Notes: generated by a model from the letters alone, not told the origin. 64,000 nt of DNA from Falsiroseomonas sp051433165 (GCF_051433165.1 NZ_JBHMFS010000006.1:62001-126000); one strand, 5' to 3'. Shown: positions 9,053-17,432, numbered from the stretch's first letter. Program-made: numbers and translations.

Positions 9053-9532
9053 CTACTCCACCCGCAGGGCGGACCTGATCTCGGACTGCCCGGCCGGATC
9101 CTGGATCGCCGCCAGCCGCCCCGCCGCCACCGTGGCGTAGCGATGCAGAAGTGCGCGGCGCCGTGCGGGGGCCAGTGGATGCGCCGCGGCTTCCCGGACC
9201 AGGGAGGCATCCGGCCCATCCGCCACCATCAGGCCGACCTCCGGCGGCAGCAGGACTTCGGGGAAGTCGAGATCGACGGCGAAATACAGCCGGTCGCAGA
9301 AGGCCCGGTACTCCGGCCATTTCCCATCGCTGAGGAAATCCCGCGCGCAGGACTTCACCTCCACCACCGCGAACCCGCCATCGGGTAGCAGCGCCAGGAT
9401 GTCGGCGCGCCGCCCATTTGGCAGCGGCATTTCTCTCAGCGGAGCCCAGCCGCGCTGGGCGCAGAAGCGGGCCGCGGCTCGGCACACGGACAGGGTGCGT
9501 TCGGGCGTGGTCGTAGCGATTGCCTGGGACAT
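9053..9532 (-). CDS. mmcB: MmcB family DNA repair protein
   Basis: A 159-residue nuclease-like protein of the MmcB family, known in Caulobacter as an SOS-induced factor for mitomycin C resistance. Visible nuclease-fold features are RRADILALLPDGGFAVVEVKSC (D...ExK core) and KWPEYRAFCDRLYFAVDLDFP. The ATG at 9532 is chosen because the reading frame upstream runs through a LexA box, and because the length fits the family. The box lies 9-23 bp upstream of the start, directly supporting SOS control. The stop is 1 bp from the hldE stop (convergent). The family is secure; the exact DNA substrate is not known. Confidence 0.88.
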   Translation of the reverse strand: MSQAIATTTPERTLSVCRAAARFCAQRGWAPLREMPLPNGRRADILALLPDGGFAVVEVKSCARDFLSDGKWPEYRAFCDRLYFAVDLDFPEVLLPPEVGLMVADGPDASLVREAAAHPLAPARRRALLHRYATVAAGRLAAIQDPAGQSEIRSALRVE

Positions 9533-9538
9533 GGCGTC

Positions 9539-9568
9539 ATGTTCGCCTTGTGTTCGCCAAAAGGTCAA
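9539..9568 (-). promoter_or_regulatory. Probable mmcB promoter
   Basis: On the minus strand TTGACC (9568-9563) is followed after 18 nt by GAACAT (9544-9539), a fair sigma-70-like pair in a GC-rich genome. Transcription would start at about the mmcB ATG, so the SOS transcript may be leaderless. The LexA box covers the -10 element. Confidence 0.45.
9541..9555 (-). promoter_or_regulatory. LexA (SOS) operator of mmcB
   Basis: The sequence GTTCGCCTTGTGTTC is an exact match to the alphaproteobacterial LexA box GTTC-N7-GTTC. It ends 9 bp before the mmcB ATG and overlaps the likely -10 region, so bound LexA would block initiation. This agrees with the known SOS regulation of mmcB in Caulobacter. Confidence 0.85.
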
Positions 9569-9617
9569 CTGCGTTGCACATTGCGGAACCAATCGCTTCG
9601 CCGCGCGTGTAGGAATT

Positions 9618-10055
9618 ATGGTCGCCACACGCTTCGCAGTTGCTGTGCATATCCTCCTGTTGCTGGCCAATGCGCCAGGCGGCCAGCTCACCAGCGGCCG
9701 CCTCGCGGAAAGCGTCGGCACCAACCCCGTGGTGATTCGCCGCTTGGCTGGTCAATTGGCCAGGGCCGGCCTCATCCGCATCCGCCGCGGTCCGGGCGGC
9801 GCGGAGCTGGCCAAGGCGCCGGACAGCATCACGCTCGGTCAGGTCTGGCAGGCGATGCGCCGCAAGGGCCTGCCCCTGTTGCCGGTTCATCGCGGCCCCG
9901 CCCGCGCCGAGACCAGCCCCGCCCCGGCCATTCCCGGCCTGCTCCGCCGCGCCTTTGATTCGGCGGAAGCGGCGATGGAGGCGGATCTGGCCGCCACCAC
10001 CCTGGAAGATCTGTGCCAGCAATTGCGTCAGCCGGCAGACGCTCAGGCGACCTGA
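9618..10055 (+). CDS. Rrf2 family transcriptional regulator
   Basis: A 145-residue winged-helix regulator. The N-terminal ATRFAVAVHILLLLANAPGG and the recognition-helix region ESVGTNPVVIRRLAGQLARAGLI-type pattern, followed by the wing RRGPGGAEL, are typical of Rrf2/IscR/NsrR proteins. The Fe-S cysteines of IscR or NsrR are absent, so it probably does not carry a cluster and resembles the YwnA/CymR-like branch. An AGGA Shine-Dalgarno at 9611-9614 fixes the ATG at 9618. It is divergent from mmcB and its last 13 bp overlap the convergent Nudix gene. Confidence 0.88.
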   Translation: MVATRFAVAVHILLLLANAPGGQLTSGRLAESVGTNPVVIRRLAGQLARAGLIRIRRGPGGAELAKAPDSITLGQVWQAMRRKGLPLLPVHRGPARAETSPAPAIPGLLRRAFDSAEAAMEADLAATTLEDLCQQLRQPADAQAT

Positions 10056-10930
10056 TCGAGCCCCGCGCGCAGGGACGCCGCTTCGGGCGCCGAAGCATCA
10101 AGCAGCCCGTGCCGCAGAAAGAAGTCGATCAGGACCAGGTTCACGTTGAATTTGACCTGGCCCCGATCGCGCACCTCGGCAAGCAGCTGCGCGGCCGGCC
10201 AGAGCTCGAAGCGTTCCACCTCATTGTCATTCGGCCGGGGCACGAAGCCCTCCGGCAGTTCCAGGTCGTGGCAGTGCAGCACATCCCGCCGCAGGCCTTC
10301 AGGCGTCGCCATCACATAGGACACCCGCCCGACGGGCCGGGCCTGTCCGGCGAGTTCGGGCGGGATGGAGGCCTCCTCCGCCGCCTCCTTCACCATTGTC
10401 TCGGCAACCGAAAGCCCGGCGGGGACGCCGCCCGCCACCAGATTGTCGAGCTGGCCCGGCGCGACGGATTTGTTGCGCGATCGCAGACCCACCCAGACAT
10501 GCAGGCCATCGGCGCGGCGGACGAAGCCATTGACATGGACCCCCTGCGACATGACGCCGAAGGCCGGCATCGCGCCGCGGTCGAGCTGGGCGAGGACCGG
10601 ATCCTCCGGGCTTGGGCGGACGTCAAAATTCTCCTGCCGCAGGGTTAGATGACCGCGCCCGGCCAAGCCCCGGACCACCGCGGCCAACGCTTGGCTCCGA
10701 GCGCCAGGCGCACGCAGGCGGCTGGACAGCGCGACGCCCCGGCCGTCGAAGTGGAAATCCCGAGGGTAGAAGGCCAGCGCTCGCGCCAGATCTACCCCCA
10801 CCCACCCCACCTGCTCCTCCCCGATGCGAAAGCGGATGAGATTGGCCGGGGAGGCGATGTTGTTGCAGGCAGCGACATGCCGCTCGAAGGCGGGCCAATC
10901 GGGATCGGGTCTGGGGCTGGCCGGGGTCAT
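10043..10930 (-). CDS. Nudix hydrolase with N-terminal DUF4743-like domain
   Basis: A 295-residue protein. The N-terminal half has the DUF4743-type pattern (NNIASPANLIRFRIGEEQVGWV). The C-terminal half is a Nudix domain with the box GGVPAGLSVAETMVKEAAEEAS (Gx5Ex7-x-EExx-type, about residues 170-191), which binds Mg2+ for cleavage of nucleoside-diphosphate-linked substrates. The layout resembles the plant/fungal Nudix 20/24 (thiamin-pyrophosphate-derivative) group, but the substrate is not provable here. It is monocistronic and convergent with the Rrf2 gene. Confidence 0.88.
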   Translation of the reverse strand: MTPASPRPDPDWPAFERHVAACNNIASPANLIRFRIGEEQVGWVGVDLARALAFYPRDFHFDGRGVALSSRLRAPGARSQALAAVVRGLAGRGHLTLRQENFDVRPSPEDPVLAQLDRGAMPAFGVMSQGVHVNGFVRRADGLHVWVGLRSRNKSVAPGQLDNLVAGGVPAGLSVAETMVKEAAEEASIPPELAGQARPVGRVSYVMATPEGLRRDVLHCHDLELPEGFVPRPNDNEVERFELWPAAQLLAEVRDRGQVKFNVNLVLIDFFLRHGLLDASAPEAASLRAGLDQVA

Positions 10931-11034
10931 GCGCCCCTGTAGCGCGCTCCACGCATGCCACGGAAGCCCGGAGGGCTGTTTGCGCCGCGACTGGAAAGCC
11001 CCACCTTGAGGGCAACAAGGCTCCGGAGCTTCCC

Positions 11035-12876
11035 GTGCAAACCGATCAAACCCGCGAGCGCGGTCATCTGCGAACGCTGCTAACGCTCGTGCCCTATCTA
11101 TGGCCTAAGGGTGAATTTGAACTCCGCCTTCGCGTGGTGGTCAGCTTGGTGCTGCTGGTCTTCGCCAAGGCGGCCAATGTGGTGGTTCCCATCGCCTTCG
11201 CTCGCGCCGTCGATGCGCTGGCCCCCACGGCTGGCCCGGCCGCGACCATCGCCGCGGTTCCGATCGCCCTGGTCCTGGCCTATGGACTGCTGCGCTTGAC
11301 CAGCAGCGCCTTCAACGAGGCCCGCGACGCCATCTTCGTGAAGGTGCAGGGCCGCGCCTCCCGCCGCATCGCGCTGCAGGTGTTCCGCCACCTGCACGCC
11401 CTGTCGCTCCGCTTCCACCTGGACCGGCAGACCGGCGGCCTGTCCCGCGTGCTGGAGCGCGGCACGCGCGGCATGACCTTCGTGCTGGACTTCCTGCTGT
11501 TCAACATCGTCCCGACCATCTTCGAGATTGTTCTGGTTGCGCTGATCCTGTGGGGGATGTTCGACTTTACCTTCAGCGCCGTCATCATCGTAACGGTCGG
11601 CATCTACATTGCCTTCACCCTGATGTTCACCGAATGGCGCCTGCGCTTGCGCCGGGCGATGAACGACACGGACACGGAGGCCAACACCCGGGCCGTGGAC
11701 AGCCTGCTGAACTTCGAGACGGTGAAGTATTTCGGCAATGAGACGCATGAGGCGCGCCGCTACGATGCCAGCCTGGAACGCTATGAACGCGCCTATGTCC
11801 GGTCCGAAATCAGCCTGAACGGGCTGAATTTCGGCCAACAGACGGTTATCGCCATAGGCCTTACGGTGGTCATGATGATGGCCGCTGGGCGCGTTTCCCA
11901 GGGCGGGATGTCGGTAGGCGACTTCGTGCTGGTCAATACCTACATGATCCAGCTGTTTCAGCCGCTGAATATCCTCGGCTTTGCCTACCGCGAGATCAAG
12001 CAGGGGCTGGTGGACATGGAGGCGATGTTCACCTTGATGAAGCAGGATCGCGAGATCGCCGACGCCCCCGCGGCCCACGCTTTGGTCGCCACCGGCGGCG
12101 AGGTGCGGTTCGAGGATGTGCGCTTCGGCTACCGCCCGGACCGGGAGATCCTGAAGGGCGTCAGCTTCACCGTGCCGCCGGGCCAGACACTCGCCATCGT
12201 CGGCCCGACCGGCGCCGGCAAATCCACCATCAGCCGTTTGCTGTTCCGCTTCTACGACACCACGGGCGGCCGCGTGCTGATTGATGGGCAGGATGTGCGC
12301 GACGTGCAGCAGGACAGCGTTCGTGCCGCCATCGGCGTGGTGCCGCAGGACACCGTGCTGTTCAACGACACCATCCGCTACAACATCGCCTATGGCCGCC
12401 CCGGCGCAACCCAGGAGGAAGTGGAGGCCGCAGCCCGCGCCGCGCAGGTGCATGATTTCGTGGTGCGCCTGCCGGATGGCTACGACACCAAGGTCGGCGA
12501 ACGTGGCCTGAAGCTCTCGGGCGGGGAAAAACAGCGGGTCGCCATCGCCCGCACCCTGTTGAAGAACCCCCGCATCGTCATCCTGGACGAAGCCACCAGC
12601 GCACTCGACACGCGCACGGAACAGGACATCCAGGCAGCGCTCCGCGATGCAGCTCGCGGCCGCACCACGCTGGTCATCGCGCACCGGCTATCCACCGTGG
12701 TGGAGGCGGATGAAATCCTGGTGCTGCAGGAGGGCCAGGTGGCCGAGCGCGGGCCGCATGCGGCCTTGATCGCGGCCGATGGTCTGTATGCCGCCATGTG
12801 GCGCCGCCAGTCCGAAGCCGTGGCGGCGGCGGAAGCGGCGGCGGCGGCCCAGGCCGCGGCGGAGCTGCCCGCTTGA
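11035..12876 (+). CDS. Atm1/HMT1-type ABC exporter (fused permease and ATPase)
   Basis: A 613-residue half-transporter that works as a homodimer in the inner membrane. Six hydrophobic segments occupy roughly residues 25-310, followed by a nucleotide-binding domain with Walker A GPTGAGKST at about 390-398, signature LSGGEKQRVAIARTL near 494 and Walker B IVILDEATSALD. The MFTEWRLRLRRAMN and NYETVKYFGNE-like segment (here NFETVKYFGNET) is a hallmark of Atm1/ABCB7 exporters of glutathione-linked sulfur or metal species. The start is GTG at 11035 with GGAG 7 nt upstream. The C-terminal tail is Ala-rich low complexity. The exact cargo is inference. Confidence 0.9.
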   Translation: MQTDQTRERGHLRTLLTLVPYLWPKGEFELRLRVVVSLVLLVFAKAANVVVPIAFARAVDALAPTAGPAATIAAVPIALVLAYGLLRLTSSAFNEARDAIFVKVQGRASRRIALQVFRHLHALSLRFHLDRQTGGLSRVLERGTRGMTFVLDFLLFNIVPTIFEIVLVALILWGMFDFTFSAVIIVTVGIYIAFTLMFTEWRLRLRRAMNDTDTEANTRAVDSLLNFETVKYFGNETHEARRYDASLERYERAYVRSEISLNGLNFGQQTVIAIGLTVVMMMAAGRVSQGGMSVGDFVLVNTYMIQLFQPLNILGFAYREIKQGLVDMEAMFTLMKQDREIADAPAAHALVATGGEVRFEDVRFGYRPDREILKGVSFTVPPGQTLAIVGPTGAGKSTISRLLFRFYDTTGGRVLIDGQDVRDVQQDSVRAAIGVVPQDTVLFNDTIRYNIAYGRPGATQEEVEAAARAAQVHDFVVRLPDGYDTKVGERGLKLSGGEKQRVAIARTLLKNPRIVILDEATSALDTRTEQDIQAALRDAARGRTTLVIAHRLSTVVEADEILVLQEGQVAERGPHAALIAADGLYAAMWRRQSEAVAAAEAAAAAQAAAELPA

Positions 12877-12915
12877 CCCCCGCCAGCAGGCCCACTGGAT
12901 GGGCGGCGGGGGTTT
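12877..12915 (+). terminator. Rho-independent-like terminator after the ABC exporter
   Basis: CCCCCGCC (12877-12884) pairs with GGCGGGGG (12905-12912), with an inner GCCC/GGGC helix in the loop, followed by TTT. It begins right after the exporter's stop codon. Confidence 0.55.
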
Positions 12916-12965
12916 CCATGCCGCGCCCGCCTGCCTATGTCCGTTCATTGTAAGGGAGGCCACCT

Positions 12966-13235
12966 ATGCAGTTCGACCCCCAGGGCGTGGCCCCGGAAGA
13001 TCTCAGCCACGCCGGTTCCGTGGTGGACAAGGCGATAGAGTACATGATCGAGCAGGGCATCGCGCCGATCTCCATCGCGTCCGCCCTGCTGGGCGGCTCC
13101 CTCGGCATGCTGGCGCGCAGCATGGATGACCGGTCCGTCGCTGGCGTGCTGAAAAGCGCCCTGGCCTCGGTCGAGGGCGGCGAGTTGGCCGAGATGCGGC
13201 GCGCGGCGGAAGCCGAGCCGGCTGCGAATACCTGA
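12966..13235 (+). CDS. Small conserved protein of unknown function
   Basis: An 89-residue soluble protein with an excellent Shine-Dalgarno (AAGGGAGG, 12950-12957 region) before the ATG at 12966. The sequence has amphipathic helices (VVDKAIEYMIEQG, ASALLGGSLGMLARSM) and a charged Ala/Glu-rich tail. No cysteines or catalytic motifs are visible. I do not recognise the family. The coding bias and the strong ribosome-binding site make it a real gene. It sits between the ABC exporter and rpmB. Confidence 0.7.
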   Translation: MQFDPQGVAPEDLSHAGSVVDKAIEYMIEQGIAPISIASALLGGSLGMLARSMDDRSVAGVLKSALASVEGGELAEMRRAAEAEPAANT

Positions 13236-13242
13236 CCAAGGC

Positions 13243-13271
13243 TTGACGGGATGGGGCTTATCCGCGATACG
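13243..13271 (+). promoter_or_regulatory. Probable rpmB promoter
   Basis: TTGACG (13243-13248) and GATACG (13266-13271) are separated by 17 bp. This is a good -35 with a fair -10 for a GC-rich alphaproteobacterium. The start site would be near 13278, giving a leader of about 80 nt before the rpmB ATG. Confidence 0.5.
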
Positions 13272-13356
13272 CCCCGGCTCCGGACCACCTCCGCGCGCGG
13301 CTGCCTGGACCACTCGGCCCAGGACCCGTGCGTGTGCTTTTCGGGATGAATTAGTC

Positions 13357-13653
13357 ATGGCCCGCCGCTGCGGTATCACCGGCAAGGGCGTGCTGACGGG
13401 TAACAACGTCAGCCACGCCAATAACAAGACGCGCCGGCGTTTTCTGCCGAACATGCAGGAGACGTCGTTCTTCTCCGACATCCTCGGCACGCCCGTTCGC
13501 ATGCGCCTGTCGGTGAACGGCATCCGCACGGTTGAGCATAATGGGGGCCTCGACTCCTTCCTGCTTGGCACGCCGGATCGCCGCCTGCCGGTGGAGGCGC
13601 TGGTCCTCAAGCGGCGCCTGGTGCGGGCGCGGGACAAGAAGGCCGCGGCCTGA
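13357..13653 (+). CDS. rpmB: 50S ribosomal protein L28
   Basis: The 98-residue protein starts MARRCGITGKGVLTGNNVSHANNK-like, the diagnostic L28 N-terminus, followed by the basic TRRRFLPN and the extended C-terminal half seen in alphaproteobacterial L28 (longer than the 78-residue E. coli protein). The ATG at 13357 is fixed by homology; upstream in-frame sequence is not L28-like. Its location near bolA/cobST is a common alphaproteobacterial arrangement. Confidence 0.96.
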   Translation: MARRCGITGKGVLTGNNVSHANNKTRRRFLPNMQETSFFSDILGTPVRMRLSVNGIRTVEHNGGLDSFLLGTPDRRLPVEALVLKRRLVRARDKKAAA

Positions 13654-13809
13654 TCTGCCCAGTGCGGCCTGCCTATGGCGGTGCCGCGCTCTACGGTTGA
13701 CTTAAGGCGGGTTACATCGCGGGTGCCATTGGCACAAAATCGAGTGGGTTAAGCCGCCAAATCGGTCGCCTTAACCACAAGGCAACAGTCCTACGCCAAT
13801 CTCTCGGCG

Positions 13810-14622
13810 ATGTGGACCGAGTCGACCCTCGCCGTTGCCCTGACCTTCACCTTGATCCTGATCGCCCTGGCGATCCGGACCCGGGCGGCCCTTCGGAATG
13901 CGCGCGATCGCGTCGCCTCCGCCGAAAGGCTGGCGGCGGCGCGAGGACGTTGCCTTTCGCTGGCTGCGCAGGAATTGCGTGGACCGGGCCTGGCGCTAAT
14001 GGCGCAAACGTCGGAGCCGCAACCCGGCGCCGTGGCGCTCCCCCGTGAAGACAGCCAAACCCAAGCGGTCGCGAAGCAGTTGCTCCGCCTCGCCGATGAC
14101 CTGGCCGATTTTGCCACCGAACCCTGCCCGCGCGCCCTGCATGAAACGCCAGCCCTTATTGGGCCGGTCATCGATGCCGCCGTGGCAAGCGTAGCGGCCC
14201 AGCTTCGCCCCGGGCGGCGCCATTGGAAGATCGAGCCGGAACTGCGCGGTCTCCGGGTCCGGGCCGACAGCCGGGCGCTGGAAGGCGCCCTCGCCGCCCT
14301 GCTCCGCCGCGCAGCCCGGCATTCCCGGGACGGCGATGTGGTGGCCCTGCGCCACATGCTGGGCAGTGAGACGATGGCGATCGTGGTGGAGGATGAGGGG
14401 GATGGCCTGCCAGCCCAGGACCTCGTCACGGAGGCCGCAAGCAGCGGACCCGGTCTGGGGTTCAGCACCGCCAATGGCACAAGGGGCCTAGACCTCGGCC
14501 TGACCCTGGCGCGATCCCTGGCCGCCGCGCATGGCGGTGAGATCCGGCTGGAAAGCGCACCGGGGATCGGTGCGCGGGCCTGGCTCACCCTGCCGCGTTC
14601 GCGACTGCTGGATGCCGCCTGA
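13810..14622 (+). CDS. Degenerate sensor histidine kinase-like protein
   Basis: A 270-residue protein with one N-terminal membrane helix (about residues 7-22), a DHp-like region and a C-terminal GHKL ATPase-like domain (VVEDEGDGLP for the G1 box, GLDLGLTLARSLAAAHGGEI for the G2 box). The normal phosphoacceptor SHELRTP reads AAQELRGP, so the His is Gln54, and the N box reads ALLRRAARHS, so the ATP/Mg-binding Asn is lost. It is unlikely to autophosphorylate and may act as a regulatory pseudokinase. No periplasmic sensor domain or adjacent response regulator is present. Confidence 0.72.
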   Translation: MWTESTLAVALTFTLILIALAIRTRAALRNARDRVASAERLAAARGRCLSLAAQELRGPGLALMAQTSEPQPGAVALPREDSQTQAVAKQLLRLADDLADFATEPCPRALHETPALIGPVIDAAVASVAAQLRPGRRHWKIEPELRGLRVRADSRALEGALAALLRRAARHSRDGDVVALRHMLGSETMAIVVEDEGDGLPAQDLVTEAASSGPGLGFSTANGTRGLDLGLTLARSLAAAHGGEIRLESAPGIGARAWLTLPRSRLLDAA

Positions 14623-15567
14623 TCAAAGCGGCATCTCGAACAGCAACAGCAGGCTGCGCTGCCAGATGCTCTCATTGTCATCCGACACCAGCGCCACCAG
14701 CACCCGCCCTTCCCGCTCCGTCACCGCCACACCCTCGTAATTGTCTGTGGGCAGTGGCGGGACCAGATCCATGAGCGGTTCGCCCTCGATCACCCCGCCA
14801 GCGGCAGCCGCGCGCAACACCGCGGGCGAAAGCCGCACCAGGCGGCCGGCGAATCCGGCAAGCAGGCCGAAGGATCGCTCCAGCACCAGGAACCCGCCAT
14901 CCGGCATGGCGGCGGCATCGACTGGGACATGACCGGCGGCCGGAAGGTAGCCGAAGCTGCGCCACTGGCACGGCTGGCCGATCCAGCCCATGCGGCCGCC
15001 CTGCGGCGCGGCGAGCCCCTCCGAAAGGGCAAGCCAGCGCCCGTCAGGCAGCACCGCGAGCGATTCCAGCGCGGCATTGCGGGGGGAACGCTCCAGGCCA
15101 GGCGGCGCCAACACCAGCTCGCCCGGCCCATCCAGCCGCCGGTGGCGCTGAATCCGGTGCCTTCGTTCAAAGCCGATCAGCCAGGATCCGTCCGGCAACC
15201 GCGCCAGCGCTTCCGCATCACGCCAGGTTGCGGTGACCGGCTGCCCGCGCGTGTTGCGAAGTGGCCCGGATCGGACCAGGTCCAGCCGGCGCGGGCGCCA
15301 ATCTTCGTCCAGCGTCAGCGCCATTTCCACGAAGTGGCCCAGATCGCTGATCGCCGTCAGCATCAGCTCCGAGGTCATGTGCAGCCCGGAAAGCCCACCA
15401 AAGCCGAGCACGCCGGTATTGATCTGCAGGCCACCAAGCAGCCGCAGGTCGCCCGGCACCGGATCCGGCAGGTCAAGCGGCAGGCTGAACGCGGCACGCT
15501 CCGCCCCACCGGCGCAGCCCGGCAGGGTGGCCAGCGCGGTGGCGAGAAGGCCGCGGCGGGTGGTCAG
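14623..15567 (-). CDS. Esterase-like activity of phytase family lipoprotein (probable CTG start)
   Basis: A beta-propeller-type protein of the 'esterase-like activity of phytase' family, with repeats such as ALARLPDGSWLIGFERRHRI, SLAVLPDGRWLALSEG and DAAAMPDGGFLVLERSFG, then NYEGVAV. Canonical starts only allow a GTG at 15459, which would remove a clear export signal: the upstream frame reads TTRRGLLATALATLPGCAGG, with a lipobox-like LPGC. The frame opens at a CTG (15567-15565) that overlaps the cobT stop as CTGA. I therefore place the start there (314 residues). The family is clear; the start codon is inference. Confidence 0.75.
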   Translation of the reverse strand: MTTRRGLLATALATLPGCAGGAERAAFSLPLDLPDPVPGDLRLLGGLQINTGVLGFGGLSGLHMTSELMLTAISDLGHFVEMALTLDEDWRPRRLDLVRSGPLRNTRGQPVTATWRDAEALARLPDGSWLIGFERRHRIQRHRRLDGPGELVLAPPGLERSPRNAALESLAVLPDGRWLALSEGLAAPQGGRMGWIGQPCQWRSFGYLPAAGHVPVDAAAMPDGGFLVLERSFGLLAGFAGRLVRLSPAVLRAAAAGGVIEGEPLMDLVPPLPTDNYEGVAVTEREGRVLVALVSDDNESIWQRSLLLLFEMPL

Positions 15568-17432
15568 GCGACCAGCGGTGCGCGCTCTCGGCTCGCCCGC
15601 TGCCAGGCCAGTGCCGCGTCCTCGTCGAACAGCTCGGCCAGCTTCTTCATCATGGTGCCGCCCAGCTCCTCGGCATCCACGATGGTGACGGCGCGGCGGT
15701 AGTAGCGGGTGACGTCGTGGCCGATGCCGATGGCGATCAGCTCCACCGCCTCCCGCCCCTCGATCTCGCCGATCACCTTGCGGAGGTGGCGCTCCAGGTA
15801 GTTACCGGGGTTCACCGAGAGCGTGCTGTCATCCACCGGTGCGCCATCCGAGATCACCATCAGGATGCGGCGATGCTCAGTGCGGGTCAGCAGGCGCCTG
15901 TAGGCCCATTCCAGCGCCTCGCCGTCGATGTTCTCCTTCAGAAGCCCCTCGCGCAGCATCAGGCCGAGGTTCTTGCGGGCGCGGCGCCAGGGGGCGTCGG
16001 CAGATTTGTAGACAACGTGGCGCAGGTCGTTCAGCCGGCCCGGATTGCGCGGCTTGCCCTCCTGCACCCACCGCTCGCGGGACTGGCCGCCCTTCCAGGC
16101 GCGGGTGGTGAAGCCCAGGATCTCGACCTTCACCGAACACCGTTCCAACGTGCGGGCCAGGATGTCGCAGCACATGGCGGCCACCGTGATCGGCCGGCCG
16201 CGCATCGAACCGGAGTTGTCGATCAGCAGCGTCACCACCGTATCGCGGAAATCCGCCTCGCGCTCCTTCTTATAGGACAGCGACTGCATCGGGTTCACCA
16301 CGACGCGCGCCAGCCGCGCGACGTCCAGGATTCCCTCCTCCAGGTCGAATTCCCATGCGCGCTGCTGCTGCGCCATCAGCCGGCGCTGCAGCCGGTTGGC
16401 CAGTTTGGAAACCACGCCCTGCAGATGCGAAAGCTGCTGGTCGAGTTGCTGGCGAAGGCGGGCCAGCTCGTCCGCGTCACAGAGGTCGTCCGCTTCCACC
16501 ACCTCGTCGAAGGATTTGTTGAAGGCGCGGTACAGCGAGGCGTCATCCGTCGCCGGCACCTCCTTGCGCTGCTGCGGACCGCCCGGGCGGTCATCGCCCT
16601 CGGCGGCAGCGCCTTCCTCCTCGCCCTCCTGACTGTCATCCTCGGCGGCGTCGCCTTGCATGGTCTCGGGCTGGGCGCCGAGCATGCTCTCGGTGTCCTG
16701 GGCCTGGGATTCACCCTCGCCGGACTGGTCCTGCTGAGAGGAGGTTTCGCCGCCCTCGCCTTCCTCCTCATCCTGCTCGGCCTCGGTCTCCACCTCCGCC
16801 TCGGCCAGGTCGAGGGCGGCCAGCAGCTTGCGCGCGGCGCGCCCGAAGGCGTCCTGGTCGGTGCTGCGCTCCGCCATTTCGGCCAGGGCCGTCTCGGCCG
16901 ATTCGCCGAGCGTGTCCCGCCACATATCCAGCACACGCTGCGCCGCTTCGGGCGCCGGTTCGCCAGACAGCCTTTCGCGCGCCAGCAGGCCCAGCGCGGC
17001 CGCGAGCGGCAACTGGTCCTTCCGCGTCATGCGATCATAGCCTTCCGACTCGCACTGGTCGGAAAGCCGGGCGCGGAGGTTGGCGGCGACGCCGGCCATA
17101 TGCTGGCTGCCCACCACCTCGACCCGCACATCCTCCAGCGCGTCGAACACTTCCCGAGCTTCACGGCGGGCGGGAATACGGTTGGCGTGCACGCCTTCAT
17201 CATGGTGGCGCAGCTTCAGCGCGATGGCATCCGCCGCACCGCGCAGCTTGGCCATCTCGGAAGGTGGCAGCGCGCGAGTCGGTAGCGGCAGGCGGGCGCG
17301 CTTGCCGGCAAGGCCGGAGGGGCCGGGCTGGTAGGCGACCTGCACTTCCGGCTGGCGCGCGATGGCGCGCACAGCGCCGGCGGTGGCCCGCTTGAATTCT
17401 TCCTGGCGCGTCTGGTCGGGCTTGCCGCTCAT
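15564..17432 (-). CDS. cobT: Aerobic cobaltochelatase subunit CobT
   Basis: CobT forms, with the AAA+ protein CobS, the chaperone-like part of the CobNST complex that inserts cobalt into hydrogenobyrinate a,c-diamide in aerobic B12 synthesis. The 622-residue product has the family's acidic Glu/Asp-rich central region (about residues 210-290) and a C-terminal von Willebrand A domain with MIDAS motif DNSGSMRG near residue 405. The start MSGKPDQTR at 17432 matches the family. It follows cobS on the same strand. CobN is not in the window. Confidence 0.95.
   Translation of the reverse strand: MSGKPDQTRQEEFKRATAGAVRAIARQPEVQVAYQPGPSGLAGKRARLPLPTRALPPSEMAKLRGAADAIALKLRHHDEGVHANRIPARREAREVFDALEDVRVEVVGSQHMAGVAANLRARLSDQCESEGYDRMTRKDQLPLAAALGLLARERLSGEPAPEAAQRVLDMWRDTLGESAETALAEMAERSTDQDAFGRAARKLLAALDLAEAEVETEAEQDEEEGEGGETSSQQDQSGEGESQAQDTESMLGAQPETMQGDAAEDDSQEGEEEGAAAEGDDRPGGPQQRKEVPATDDASLYRAFNKSFDEVVEADDLCDADELARLRQQLDQQLSHLQGVVSKLANRLQRRLMAQQQRAWEFDLEEGILDVARLARVVVNPMQSLSYKKEREADFRDTVVTLLIDNSGSMRGRPITVAAMCCDILARTLERCSVKVEILGFTTRAWKGGQSRERWVQEGKPRNPGRLNDLRHVVYKSADAPWRRARKNLGLMLREGLLKENIDGEALEWAYRRLLTRTEHRRILMVISDGAPVDDSTLSVNPGNYLERHLRKVIGEIEGREAVELIAIGIGHDVTRYYRRAVTIVDAEELGGTMMKKLAELFDEDAALAWQRASRERAPLVA

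Noticed and set aside
11098..12684. 528-codon minus-strand frame opposite the ABC exporter
   Set aside because: Antisense shadow; the + strand carries Walker A, signature and Walker B motifs.
15717..17285. Long + strand frame opposite cobT
   Set aside because: Antisense of the CobT acidic and VWA regions; no independent evidence.
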